Under the pieces are notes generated by a model. The model saw nothing but the letters and a program-made list of their open reading frames with translations. It searched no databases and had not been told where the DNA came from. DNA of 64,000 nucleotides from contig NZ_PVTI01000003.1 in NCBI RefSeq assembly GCF_003002895.1, forward strand, positions 62,001-126,000, in the 5' to 3' direction. Source of the stretch: Knoellia remsis (lineage in GTDB: Bacteria > Actinomycetota > Actinomycetes > Actinomycetales > Dermatophilaceae). This document shows positions 1 to 8,693 of this stretch, piece by piece (positions within the stretch are counted from its first letter, which is position 1; each line of letters opens with the position of its first letter). The position numbers and the translations under genes were made by a program.

Positions 1-996
1 GCCCCCCTCACCACCGACGGTGAGCTCGACCTCGTCGCCCTGCGCGAGCTGGACTTCGAGAAGCGGCTCCAGGTCCTGTCCGAGGCCTCGGTCGAGCAGC
101 ACTTCGACGCGTTCGTCGACATCGCGTGGGACGACCCCGACTTCGCCATCGACCCGAAGGACCCGCGCTGGGTCCTGCCCAAGGTCGACCAGCTCGGCCA
201 GACGCAGTGGTACCAGTCGCTGCCGCTCGAGGAGCAGATCCGGGTCGGCCTCTACCGCCAAGCCAACGTCGTCAAGGTGGGCCTGCACTTCGAGCAGGTG
301 CTCGTGGCCGGGCTCATGCAGTTCGCCATGACGCTGCCGAACCGGCGCCCGGAGTTCCGCTACTCGACGCACGAGGCGACCGAGGAGTGCCACCACACCC
401 AGATGTTCCAGGAGTTCGTCAACCGCTCCGGCCAGGACGTCTCCGGCGCTCCGCGCTGGTTCCGCGCCGTCGGGCCCGTGCTGCCGTTCTTCGCGAGCCG
501 CTACCCGATCATGTTCTTCATCGGTGTCCTCGCCGGCGAGGAGCCGATCGACCACGTGCAGAAGGCGATCCTGCGCACCGGCGAGGACCTGCACCCGCTG
601 CTCAAGCGGATCATGCAGATCCACATCGCCGAGGAGGCCCGCCACATCGGCTTCGCCCACCAGTACGTCGAGCACAACGCGCCGCGCCTCGGTCGCCGCG
701 ACCGGATGGTCGTCTCGGTGCTCACGCCCATCGTCATGCGTGCCCTCTGCGACGTCATCATGAAGCCCAGCCCGCAGGTCCAGAAGGCTCTCGGCATCCC
801 CGACGAGGTCATGGAGGAGGTCTGGTGGAAGGGCAGCGACTCCCAGAAGATGCTGCGCGACATCTTCGGTGACGTCCGGATGCTCGCCGAGAAGGCCGAC
901 CTCATGAACCCGGTCTCGCGCCGGGTGTGGCGCCGCATGGGCATCGCCGGCCGCGCCTCGCGCTTCCGCAGCCAGCCGGCCACGGCGGCGAGCTGA
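1..996 (+). CDS. AurF-like diiron oxygenase (5' partial)
   Basis: The gene is cut by the left window edge; 331 residues remain, read from base 1 to a TGA. Ferritin-like diiron ligands are visible: EATEECHH, LAGEEPIDH and HIAEEARHIGF, which match the ExxH/ExxRH pattern of the p-aminobenzoate N-oxygenase AurF family. Enzymes of this family oxidise amines or other small molecules with O2 at a carboxylate-bridged di-iron site and need two electrons per turnover. A ferredoxin-NADP reductase follows 79 nt downstream and is the obvious electron source. The substrate cannot be read from the sequence. The family call is secure; N-oxygenase chemistry is an inference. Confidence 0.85.
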   Translation, partial: APLTTDGELDLVALRELDFEKRLQVLSEASVEQHFDAFVDIAWDDPDFAIDPKDPRWVLPKVDQLGQTQWYQSLPLEEQIRVGLYRQANVVKVGLHFEQVLVAGLMQFAMTLPNRRPEFRYSTHEATEECHHTQMFQEFVNRSGQDVSGAPRWFRAVGPVLPFFASRYPIMFFIGVLAGEEPIDHVQKAILRTGEDLHPLLKRIMQIHIAEEARHIGFAHQYVEHNAPRLGRRDRMVVSVLTPIVMRALCDVIMKPSPQVQKALGIPDEVMEEVWWKGSDSQKMLRDIFGDVRMLAEKADLMNPVSRRVWRRMGIAGRASRFRSQPATAAS

Positions 997-998
997 CA

Positions 999-1021
999 GG
1001 CATACGCGCCGGACGGCATAC
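999..1021. repeat. Two copies of the GGCATAC word in an intergenic gap
   Basis: GGCATACGC occurs twice (from 999 and from 1015) in the 79-nt gap after the oxygenase stop. These are two members of the over-represented word described in the findings. Their role is unknown. Confidence 0.6.
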
Positions 1022-1075
1022 GCCCCGATCTGCCTCTCCCCCAACGGAACTCGACACCGAAGACCCAGGTGCCCC

Positions 1076-2632
1076 ATGCCCTATGTCGTCACGCAACCGT
1101 GCTGCGCCGATGCCTCGTGCGTCGCCGCGTGCCCGGTCAACTGCATCCACCCTGCCCCCGGTGAGCCCGGCTTCGGGCAGGCCGAGATGCTTTTCATCGA
1201 CGCCAAGACCTGCGTCGGGTGCGGCGCCTGCGTCACCGCCTGCCCCGTCGGCGCGATCGTCCCGGAGAACGCCCTCGACCCGAGCCAGTTCGCGTTCAAG
1301 GACCTCGCTGCGGAGTACTACGCCGACCAGCCGCACGACGACCGGTGGCCGCTCGCGATCATCGAGAGCCAGCGCCGGATCGCGCGGCCCGGGCCTTTCC
1401 GGGTTGCCGTCGTGGGCGCGGGTCCGGCCGGTCTCTACACCGCCGACGAGCTGCTCGCCCACCCCGAGGTGGAGCAGGTCGACGTCATCGAGCGGCTCGA
1501 CGTGCCGCACGGCCTCGCCCGCCACGGCGTCGCTGCGGACCACGGCTCGACGCGTCAGGTGACGCGCCTGTTCGAGTCGATCGAGTCCGAGCCGCGCTTC
1601 CAGTACGTCCTCGGTGTCGACGTCGGCACCGATGTCACTCTCGCGCAGCTGCGTTCGCGCTACGACGCGGTCGTGTATGCCGTGGGCGCGTCGTCCGACC
1701 GCAGCCTCGACATCGAGGGTGAGGAGCTGCGTGGTTCGCTCGGCGCGGCGGAGGTCGTCGGCTGGGCCAACAGCCACCCCGAGCGCGCCGGGCTCGACGT
1801 GCCGCTCGACCACGAGCGCGCCGTCGTCATCGGCAACGGCAACGTCGCGCTCGACGTCGCGCGGCTGCTCACGCGGGACACCGAGACCGTCCTCGCCGCC
1901 ACCGACATCAACCGCGACGCCCTCGCGCAGCTGCGGGCGTCGTCGGTGCGTGAGGTCGTCGTGCTCGGTCGCCGCGGGCCGAACGAGGCCGCGTTCTCCA
2001 CGCCGGAGCTCATCGGCCTCGCCGGGCTCGAGGACGTCGACGTCGTCGTCGAGGCCGACCCGGCCGACATCGACACGAGCACGGCGGGTGGCCGCGTGCT
2101 GGCCGAGCTCGCGGGCCGACCGGTCCCTTCGACCGACTCGGGGCGTCGCCGGATCGTGCTGCGCTTCCAGACCTCCCCCGTCGAGCTGCTCGGCGACGAC
2201 CGCGTGACCGGCGTGCGAGTCGTGCACAACGACCTCGTTCCCGACGAGGACGGCGTCGTCCACGCCATGGCGACCGAGCTCGAGACGGTGATCGACGCCG
2301 GGCTCGTCGTGCGCGCCATCGGTCACCGGGCTCTGGCGGTCGACGGACTCCCCCAGGACCCGCGCACCGGCGTCGTCGAGAACGAGCGGGGCCGGGTGGA
2401 GCCGGGCGTCTATGTCACCGGCTGGGTCAAGCGTGGCCCGTCCGGCTTCATCGGCACGAACAAGTCCTGCGCGCAGGAGACCGTCGCGAGTCTGCTCGAC
2501 GACCTCGACGCCGGACTGCCGGTGCCGACAGAGCCGGCACTCGCATCGGTCGGAGCCGCGGCCACCGCGACCCCCACCCGGACGCGCCGTCCCCGTATCG
2601 CCCAGCTCACCACCCTCGGGAGGACCCGATGA
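1076..2632 (+). CDS. Ferredoxin/ferredoxin-NADP reductase (FprB-type)
   Basis: This 518-residue protein fuses an N-terminal bacterial ferredoxin domain to an adrenodoxin-reductase-like flavoprotein. The first 60 residues carry two [4Fe-4S] motif sets, CCADASCVAACP and CVGCGACVTACPVGAI. FAD binding starts at VAVVGAGPAGLYTADELL near residue 110, and a GNGNVALDVARLL motif marks the NADP domain. The layout matches mycobacterial FprB. It should move electrons from NADPH through its own iron-sulfur clusters, most simply to the diiron oxygenase upstream. Its TGA overlaps the start of the TetR gene (ATGA), so the two are probably translated together. Confidence 0.92.
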   Translation: MPYVVTQPCCADASCVAACPVNCIHPAPGEPGFGQAEMLFIDAKTCVGCGACVTACPVGAIVPENALDPSQFAFKDLAAEYYADQPHDDRWPLAIIESQRRIARPGPFRVAVVGAGPAGLYTADELLAHPEVEQVDVIERLDVPHGLARHGVAADHGSTRQVTRLFESIESEPRFQYVLGVDVGTDVTLAQLRSRYDAVVYAVGASSDRSLDIEGEELRGSLGAAEVVGWANSHPERAGLDVPLDHERAVVIGNGNVALDVARLLTRDTETVLAATDINRDALAQLRASSVREVVVLGRRGPNEAAFSTPELIGLAGLEDVDVVVEADPADIDTSTAGGRVLAELAGRPVPSTDSGRRRIVLRFQTSPVELLGDDRVTGVRVVHNDLVPDEDGVVHAMATELETVIDAGLVVRAIGHRALAVDGLPQDPRTGVVENERGRVEPGVYVTGWVKRGPSGFIGTNKSCAQETVASLLDDLDAGLPVPTEPALASVGAAATATPTRTRRPRIAQLTTLGRTR

Positions 2633-3420
2633 GCCCCCGCCGTCCCTCCTCATCCCAGCCCTCCTCATCCCGGTCCTCGTCGAACCCGAAGCACGGAGGC
2701 AGCGACGGCCGCAGCCGCCGCTGGGCGGACCACAAGGCCGAGCGCCGCCAGCACATCCTCGACGCGGCCCTCGTCACCCTCGACGAGCTCGGCCCCGGTG
2801 TGGAGATCCATGTGCAGGACATCGCCGACAAGGCCGGCATGCACCGCACCGTGGTCTACCGGCACTTCACCGACCGTGCCGAACTCGACCAGGCCGTGCA
2901 GGAGGAGATCTGCCTCCGCCTCGCCGCCGCCATCGAGCCCGCCGTCCGTCTCGAGGGCACTCCGCTCGACATCGTCCGCCGCATCGTCACGGCATACGTC
3001 TCATGGACGATCGCGCACCCGGCGCTCATGGACTACCTCGAGCGTGACGCGCCCGGAGCGAGCGACACCCCGCTCGAGCGCACCCTCGAGGACCTGGCCC
3101 GCAGCGTCGCCGCGCTCATGGGCGCCTTCCTCGACGTCCTCGGCCACGAGCTCGACGCCGACGACACCGCGGCGCTCGACCCGTGGATCTTCGGCCTCAT
3201 CGGCGGGGTGCGCGAAGGTGTGCGTCGCTGGTTGCAGCGGGAGGTGCTGGCCCCCGGGGCGGAGCACTTCACCGAGATGGTGAGCCAGAGCGTGTGGTTC
3301 CAGATCCGCGGCTTCGCCGACCAGCGCGGCATCGTCTTCTCGAGCATCCCGGTGGAGGAGCTGGTCGCCCAGTTCGCCGCCATCCAGAACGCCCCGACCA
3401 CCGACGGCCCGCTCGCCTGA
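2629..3420 (+). CDS. TetR family transcriptional regulator
   Basis: This 263-residue protein starts with a basic, serine-rich tail, followed by a TetR helix-turn-helix (VEIHVQDIADKAGMHRTVVYRHFTDR, given here as adjacent motifs IADKAGMHRTV and VYRHF) around residues 55-85. A helical ligand domain follows. The start is fixed by the 4-nt ATGA overlap with the reductase gene. It sits between the oxygenase/reductase pair and the SDR/monooxygenase pair, so autoregulation of this cluster is likely. Ligand and operator are not evident. The N-terminal 30 residues are low complexity and could be a start-choice artefact; no better internal start was found. Confidence 0.9.
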   Translation: MSPRRPSSSQPSSSRSSSNPKHGGSDGRSRRWADHKAERRQHILDAALVTLDELGPGVEIHVQDIADKAGMHRTVVYRHFTDRAELDQAVQEEICLRLAAAIEPAVRLEGTPLDIVRRIVTAYVSWTIAHPALMDYLERDAPGASDTPLERTLEDLARSVAALMGAFLDVLGHELDADDTAALDPWIFGLIGGVREGVRRWLQREVLAPGAEHFTEMVSQSVWFQIRGFADQRGIVFSSIPVEELVAQFAAIQNAPTTDGPLA

Positions 3421-3444
3421 GCGCATCCCCCACCAGTAGCTCAC

Positions 3445-4353
3445 ATGACCACCACCACACTGTCCGGCAAGGTCGCCTTCGTCACCGGCGGCGCCCAGGG
3501 CATCGGCCGCTTCACCGCCACCGCTCTCGCCGAGCGCGGTGCCCGTCTCGTCCTCACCGACATCGACGAGACGGCACTGCGCGAGGTCGCCGCCGAGATC
3601 GGCGAGGACCGCGTGCTGCCCGTCGTCGCCGATGTCCGTGACCTCGGTGCGATGGAAGATGCTGCCGCACAGGCGATTTCGCGCTTCGGCTCGATCGACT
3701 ACGTCCTCGCCAATGCCGGCATCGCGTCCTACGGCTCGATCCTCCAGGTCGACCCGGAGACGTTCAGGCGGGTCGTCGACATCAACCTCGTCGGTGTCTT
3801 CAACACCGTGCGCGCCACCCTGCCGAGCATCATCGACAGCAAGGGCTACGTCCTCATCGTGTCCTCGCTCGCGGCCTTCACCCCGGCACCCGGCCTCGCG
3901 GCATACAACGCGACGAAGGCGGGAGTGGAGGCATTCGGCAACGCGCTCCGCTTCGAGGTGTCCTACCAGGGCGTCGATGTCGGGACCGCGCACATGTCGT
4001 GGATCGACACCCCGCTCGTGCAGGACGCCAAGCGCGACCTGTCCGCCTTCTCGAAGATGCTCCGGATCATGCCGCCTCCTCTGGGCAAGACCACCGACGT
4101 CCAGGCCTGCGTCGACGCCTTCGTGCGGGCTCTGGAGAAGCGCAGCCGTCGCGTCTACGTCCCCGGCTGGGTGGCCGCCATCGCGCACACCCGGATGAGC
4201 GCGTCCGGCCGGCTCGTCCAGAAGATCATGGAGCGCCACACGCCGACGATCCTCCCGCAGATGGACGAGGAGGTCCGCCGCATGGGCCGCTCGACCAGCG
4301 ACCGCAACCTGCGCAACGAGGCCCGAGCCGACGTGACAGCGGGCTCGCGATGA
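3445..4353 (+). CDS. SDR family NAD(P)-dependent oxidoreductase
   Basis: This 302-residue classical short-chain dehydrogenase has the cofactor motif VTGGAQGIGR at residues 12-21, NAG in LANAGIAS, the catalytic serine in IVSSLAAF and a Tyr-Lys pair in YNATKAG. It is longer than the usual 250 residues because of a basic C-terminal extension. It begins 24 nt after the TetR gene and its TGA overlaps a downstream ATG (4350). In this context it probably oxidises or reduces an alcohol/ketone that is also handled by the monooxygenase next to it. The substrate is unknown. Confidence 0.9.
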   Translation: MTTTTLSGKVAFVTGGAQGIGRFTATALAERGARLVLTDIDETALREVAAEIGEDRVLPVVADVRDLGAMEDAAAQAISRFGSIDYVLANAGIASYGSILQVDPETFRRVVDINLVGVFNTVRATLPSIIDSKGYVLIVSSLAAFTPAPGLAAYNATKAGVEAFGNALRFEVSYQGVDVGTAHMSWIDTPLVQDAKRDLSAFSKMLRIMPPPLGKTTDVQACVDAFVRALEKRSRRVYVPGWVAAIAHTRMSASGRLVQKIMERHTPTILPQMDEEVRRMGRSTSDRNLRNEARADVTAGSR

Positions 4354-4376
4354 CCACCCACTCCGAGGAGTCCCCG

Positions 4377-5909
4377 ATGACCACCGACCGCACCACCGCC
4401 GAGAACGCCCCCGAGCACCTCGACTGCATCGTCGTCGGCGCCGGCCTGTCCGGGATCGATGCGGCCTACCACGTCACCAAGGCCTTCCCCGAGCGCAGCC
4501 TCGCCGTGCTCGAGGCCCGGGACAGCCTGGGTGGCACCTGGGACCTGTTCCGCTACCCCGGGGTGCGGTCGGACTCCGACATGTTCACCCTCGGCTTCTC
4601 GTGGAAGCCGTGGACCGGCAAGAAGGCCATCGCCGACGGTGCGGACATCCTCGACTACCTGCGCGAGGCGGCCGACGAGAACGGCATCACCGAGCGGATC
4701 CGCTTCGGGCACAAGGTCGTTCGCGCCAACTACGTCTCCGACGAGGGGCGGTGGCACGTCACCGCCCAGCGCACCGACACGGGCGAGGAGGTCGAGCTCA
4801 CCGCGAACTTCGTCGTCGCGACGACCGGCTACTACCGCTACGACGAAGGCTTCACTCCCGAGTTCGCCGGACGTGAGGAGTTCACCGGTGAGGTGCTCCA
4901 CCCGCAGCACTGGCCGCAGGACTTCGACGCGACGGGCAAGCGCGTCGTCGTCATCGGGTCCGGCGCGACCGCCGTCACCCTCGTGCCGGCTCTCGCCAAG
5001 GCCGGTGCGGCTCAGGTGACCATGCTCCAGCGCACCCCGAGCTACATCCTCAGCGCTCCCGACGAGTCGCCGCTCGCCCCGCTCCTGCGCCGCCTCCCCG
5101 AGAAGACCGCATCGAAGATCATCCGTGCGCAGTACGCGACCGTGAGCATCGGCCTCTACGAGTTCTGCCGCAAGTTCCCGGACCGCTCGCGTTCCATCCT
5201 GCGTTCGATGGTCGCCAAGCAGCTGCCCGACTCCATCGACGTCGACGAGCACTTCCGCCCGCCGTACGACCCGTGGGACCAGCGGCTCTGCCTCGTCCCG
5301 CGCGGCGACCTCTTCCGGGCCCTGCGCCGGGGCGACGCCGACATCGTCACCGACCACATCGACCGGTTCACCCCGAACGGCATCCTGTTGAAGTCCGGCC
5401 GCGAGATCGAGGCCGACGTCATCGTCACGGCCACGGGGCTGAACCTCCTGGCCGTCGGTGGGGTCCAGGCCTCGATCGACGGCGAGCCGGTCGATGTGCC
5501 GTCGACGATGGTCTACAAGGGCATGATGCTCAGCGACATCCCGAACTTCGCCTTCATCGTCGGCTACACCAACGCCTCCTGGACGCTCAAGGCCGACCTC
5601 GTCTGCTCCTACCTCGTGCGGATCATGGAGCACCTGCGCGACACCGGCACCTCGGTCGTCGTGCCGCGGCGCACCCCCGGGGTCAAGGAGGAGCCGTTCC
5701 TCGACTTCGCGGCCGGTTATGTCCTGCGGTCGCTCAACGAGTTCCCGAAGCAGGGCGACGTCGAGCCGTGGCGTCTCAAGATGAACTGGTTCAAGGACCG
5801 CAAGGTCTTCGCCCAGCCCGTCGACGACGGCACCCTCGAGTTCACCACCCCGGCCCCGTCGTCGACGAGCCTGCACGAGGCCCGCGAGCGCGAGTCCCTC
5901 CCCGTCTGA
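4377..5909 (+). CDS. EtaA-like flavin monooxygenase (Baeyer-Villiger type)
   Basis: This flavoprotein of about 510 residues starts with an FAD motif (VVGAGLSGID), followed by GGTWDLFRYPGVRSDSDM. It contains the full Baeyer-Villiger fingerprint FTGEVLHPQHWP (FxGxxxHxxxWP) just before the NADPH motif VIGSGATAVT. Along its length it resembles mycobacterial EtaA, which converts ketones to esters and activates ethionamide. The ATG at 4377 is preferred because GAGGAG sits 6 nt upstream; an in-frame ATG at 4350 overlaps the SDR stop (ATGA) and would add nine residues. With the SDR it could form an alcohol-to-ketone-to-ester route. The real substrate is unknown. Confidence 0.9.
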   Translation: MTTDRTTAENAPEHLDCIVVGAGLSGIDAAYHVTKAFPERSLAVLEARDSLGGTWDLFRYPGVRSDSDMFTLGFSWKPWTGKKAIADGADILDYLREAADENGITERIRFGHKVVRANYVSDEGRWHVTAQRTDTGEEVELTANFVVATTGYYRYDEGFTPEFAGREEFTGEVLHPQHWPQDFDATGKRVVVIGSGATAVTLVPALAKAGAAQVTMLQRTPSYILSAPDESPLAPLLRRLPEKTASKIIRAQYATVSIGLYEFCRKFPDRSRSILRSMVAKQLPDSIDVDEHFRPPYDPWDQRLCLVPRGDLFRALRRGDADIVTDHIDRFTPNGILLKSGREIEADVIVTATGLNLLAVGGVQASIDGEPVDVPSTMVYKGMMLSDIPNFAFIVGYTNASWTLKADLVCSYLVRIMEHLRDTGTSVVVPRRTPGVKEEPFLDFAAGYVLRSLNEFPKQGDVEPWRLKMNWFKDRKVFAQPVDDGTLEFTTPAPSSTSLHEARERESLPV

Positions 5910-5911
5910 CT

Positions 5912-5937
5912 CCACTGATTGCCGATTCCGTTCGCCC
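5912..5937 (+). repeat. Single copy of the ACTGATTGCCGATTCCGTTC repeat
   Basis: The core at 5914-5933 is identical to copies near 36.8, 38.3 and 39.6 kb. It lies three bases behind the monooxygenase stop, in the convergent gap before the glgP stop. It is not palindromic, so it is unlikely to be a terminator on its own. Confidence 0.85.
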
Positions 5938-5980
5938 GACCCCGCACCAAACCAGCAATAAGTCGGGGATGGGGGGCTCG

Positions 5981-8581
5981 TCAGGCGGTGGCGACGAGGC
6001 CGAGGGTGGCTGGGGTGGCCAGGCCGTCGTGCTTCGGCAGGATCCGCACGGTGTAGCCGAAGGCCCCGCTCGTGCCGAGGGTGACCTCGCCGACGAACTT
6101 GCGTCGGCCCTGCTCGTAGCTCTCCTCGAGCCGCATCGGCACCGTCGTCACGTCGTGCAGCTCGTCCCCACCGTTGGCGCGGCCGTGCACGATCTGCACC
6201 TCGACGTCCTCCGGTGACAGCTCCCCGAGCGAGACGTAGGTCGCGACGGTGAGCGTCTCGCCGATCTCCGGGCTGTCGCCGAGACCTGAGGACTCGACAT
6301 GGTCGACGCGCACGCCGGGCCAGGCGCTCCGCGCCTTCTCGATGTATGCCGCGAGCGCGCGGGCCCCAGCGTGGTCGTCTCGCGAGAGAGCCCAGCCGGC
6401 GCGGGCCGCGGGGACATAGAGGCGTTCGGTGTACTCCCCCACCATCCGCGTCGCGAGCACCTTCGGCCCGAGCGTCGACACCGTGTGCAGCACCATGGCG
6501 AGCCAGTTCTGCGGGAGGTCCTCCTCGTCGACGTCGTAGAAGCGCGGCGCGACCTGCCCCTCGATGAGGTCGTAGAGCGCGTTCGCCTCGATGTCGTCGC
6601 GGCGGTCCGGGTCGTCGACGCCGTCGGCGGTCGGGATGGCCCAGCCGTTCTGGCCGTCGAACCACTCGTCCCACCAGCCGTCGAGGATCGAGAGGTTGAG
6701 GGCACCGTTGAGTGCGGCCTTCATGCCCGACGTGCCGGACGCCTCGAACGGGCGGAGCGGGTTGTTGAGCCAGACGTCGCAGCCCGGGTAGAGGTGCTGG
6801 GCCATCGCGATGTCGTAGTTGGGCAGGAAGGCGATGCGGTGGCGCACCTCCGGGTCGTCGGTGAAGCGCACCATCTGCTGGATGAGCTGCTTGCCCGTGT
6901 CGTCGGCCGGGTGCGACTTGCCGGCGATGACGATCTGCACCGGCCGCTCGGGGTCGGTGAGGATCTTCTTGAGGCGCTCGGGGTCGCGCAGCATGAGCGT
7001 GAGCCGCTTGTAGGTCGGGACGCGGCGCGCGAAGCCGATGGTGAGGACGTCCGGGTCGAGGATCTCGTCGGTCCAGCCGAGCTCGGCGGGCGACGCGCCG
7101 CGCTCGATCCAGGACGCGCGCACCCGGGCACGAGCCTCGTCCACGAGCTGGGAACGCAGCTCACGCTTCGTCGTCCAGACGTCGGCGCGCGGCAGGTCCG
7201 CGAGGCGGCTCCACGCGTCGCGGGTCTCCAGCGGGTTCGCGGCATCCTGCTCGAGCACGTCGGCGTGGCTGCTCGCGAGGTCGTAGACCTTGCGGTCCAC
7301 CCAGGTCGGTGCGTGGACACCGTTGGTGATGCTCGTGATCGGCACCTCATCGGAGTCGAAGCCCGGCCAGAGGCCGTCGAACATGTCCCGGCTCACGACG
7401 CCGTGCAGCTTCGAGACGCCGTTGGCGCGCTGGGCGATGTGCAGCCCGAGCACGGCCATGTTGAACACGGCCGGGTCGCCGCCCTCGTACTTCTCGGCGC
7501 CGAGCTCGAGCAGTCGGTCGACCGGCACGCCCGGCAGAGCGAGGTCGCCGCCGAAGTAGACCTCGATGAGGCTGCGCTCGAAGCGGTCGATGCCGGCAGG
7601 AACCGGGGTGTGGGTCGTGAACACCGTTGCGGCGCGGACCTGTTCGAGCGCCTCGTCGAAGGAGAGGTCGTAGCCCGTGACGAGCTCACTGATCCGCTCG
7701 ATCGCGAGGAAGCCGGCATGTCCCTCGTTGGAGTGGTAGACGTCCGGAGCCGGCGCCCCCGTGAGGCGGGACCACAGACGCAGGGCGCGCACGCCACCCA
7801 TACCGAGAAGCAGCTCCTGCTGGAGGCGCTGCTCACCGCCGCCGCCGTAGAGGCGCTCGGTGACGGCGCGCATCGCGTCGTCGTTGCCGGGGACGTCGGA
7901 GTCGAGCAGCAGCAGGGGTACCCGGCCCACCTGGGCGCGCCACACCTGGGCGCGCAGCTCTCGGCCACCCGGAAGGCGAAGGGTGACGATCGACGGGGTG
8001 CCGTCCTCCTCGCGCAGGAGCGAGAGCGGCAGGTCGTCGGGGTCGAGGACGGGGTAGGTCTCCTGCTGCCAGCCGTCGCGGTTGAGGCTCTGCCGGAAGT
8101 AGCCGGTCTTGTAGAACAGGCCGACGCCGACGATCGGGACACCGATGTCGGAGGCCGACTTGAGGTGGTCGCCGGCGAGGATGCCCAGTCCGCCGGAGTA
8201 CTGCGGCAGGGCGGCGGCGATGCCGTACTCGGGGCTGAAGTAGGCGATCGACCGGGGGGCGCCCGCGTCGCCCTGCTCGGCGGAGAACCGCTGGTACCAC
8301 CGGTCCTCGCCGAGGTAGCGGTCGAGGTCGGCCTTGGCCTCGTCGACGCGCACCGCGAAGCCCTCGTCGGCGGCGAGCTCGTCGAGTCGCTCGACCGATG
8401 TCGCCGACAGCAGCGCCACCGGATCGGCGCCGACCTCGGCCCACCGCTGCGGGTCGATGGACTCGAAGAGGTCCCGCACCGGTGGGTGCCAGCTCCAGCG
8501 GAGGTTCATCGCGAGGTCGCCGAGAGCGGCGATCCGAGGGGGCAGGACGGGACGGACGCTGAAGCGACGGATGGCCTTCAC
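5981..8581 (-). CDS. glgP: Alpha-glucan (glycogen) phosphorylase
   Basis: This is an 866-residue GT35 phosphorylase of the long actinobacterial type (about 850 residues). It begins VKAIRRFSVRP and LNLRWSWHPP, the normal family N-terminus, which supports the GTG start and argues against the longer open frame. PLP and active-site surroundings are recognisable in SNEGHAGFL and in RPFEASGTSGMKAALNG near the C-terminus. The enzyme releases glucose-1-phosphate from the non-reducing ends of glycogen or maltodextrins. It is divergent from glgE, and a TAGGAT hexamer lies 8 nt before the start codon. The LacI-type palindrome at 8616-8627 lies over its likely -35 region. Confidence 0.93.
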   Translation of the reverse strand: MKAIRRFSVRPVLPPRIAALGDLAMNLRWSWHPPVRDLFESIDPQRWAEVGADPVALLSATSVERLDELAADEGFAVRVDEAKADLDRYLGEDRWYQRFSAEQGDAGAPRSIAYFSPEYGIAAALPQYSGGLGILAGDHLKSASDIGVPIVGVGLFYKTGYFRQSLNRDGWQQETYPVLDPDDLPLSLLREEDGTPSIVTLRLPGGRELRAQVWRAQVGRVPLLLLDSDVPGNDDAMRAVTERLYGGGGEQRLQQELLLGMGGVRALRLWSRLTGAPAPDVYHSNEGHAGFLAIERISELVTGYDLSFDEALEQVRAATVFTTHTPVPAGIDRFERSLIEVYFGGDLALPGVPVDRLLELGAEKYEGGDPAVFNMAVLGLHIAQRANGVSKLHGVVSRDMFDGLWPGFDSDEVPITSITNGVHAPTWVDRKVYDLASSHADVLEQDAANPLETRDAWSRLADLPRADVWTTKRELRSQLVDEARARVRASWIERGASPAELGWTDEILDPDVLTIGFARRVPTYKRLTLMLRDPERLKKILTDPERPVQIVIAGKSHPADDTGKQLIQQMVRFTDDPEVRHRIAFLPNYDIAMAQHLYPGCDVWLNNPLRPFEASGTSGMKAALNGALNLSILDGWWDEWFDGQNGWAIPTADGVDDPDRRDDIEANALYDLIEGQVAPRFYDVDEEDLPQNWLAMVLHTVSTLGPKVLATRMVGEYTERLYVPAARAGWALSRDDHAGARALAAYIEKARSAWPGVRVDHVESSGLGDSPEIGETLTVATYVSLGELSPEDVEVQIVHGRANGGDELHDVTTVPMRLEESYEQGRRKFVGEVTLGTSGAFGYTVRILPKHDGLATPATLGLVATA

Positions 8582-8589
8582 GAGGACGC

Positions 8590-8595
8590 ATCCTA
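8590..8595 (-). promoter_or_regulatory. Putative -10 (TAGGAT) of glgP
   Basis: TAGGAT reads toward glgP and ends 8 nt before its GTG, which fits a leaderless or near-leaderless transcript. No clear -35 is seen. Confidence 0.5.
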
Positions 8596-8615
8596 GGGGT
8601 GCTCCACGGCGTGGC

Positions 8616-8627
8616 GGAAACGTTTCC
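8616..8627. promoter_or_regulatory. LacI-type operator palindrome
   Basis: GGAAACGTTTCC is a perfect 12-bp palindrome with a central CG, the classic shape of LacI/CcpA/MalR-family operators. It lies 20 nt upstream of the glgP -10-like hexamer and 53 nt upstream of the glgE one, so it could act on glgP or on both. No LacI gene is in the window. Confidence 0.6.
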
Positions 8628-8680
8628 ACGAGACTTCCACCGAGCGAACCGGAGGCTCGTCGTCGGGCCGGTGGGGCAGG

Positions 8681-8686
8681 TAGCGT
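8681..8686 (+). promoter_or_regulatory. Putative -10 (TAGCGT) of the glgE operon
   Basis: TAGCGT is followed by exactly 7 nt and the GTG start of glgE. The same arrangement recurs at many genes here and suggests a leaderless mRNA. Confidence 0.5.
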
Positions 8687-8693
8687 CGGGCGC

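Noticed and set aside
902-2668. 588-codon minus-strand open frame opposite the ferredoxin reductase gene
   Set aside because: It lies antisense to a gene with clear iron-sulfur and FAD motifs and has no recognisable domain; it is a high-GC shadow. The same holds for similar frames at 4155-6674, 7833-10877, 10768-12399, 13846-15579, 29575-31494 and 51927-54725.
8334-8693. N-terminal extension of GlgE into the divergent gap
   Set aside because: The extension is antisense to the glgP 5' end, lacks family similarity, and would cover the operator palindrome and both promoters. GTG 8694 follows a -10-like hexamer at leaderless spacing.
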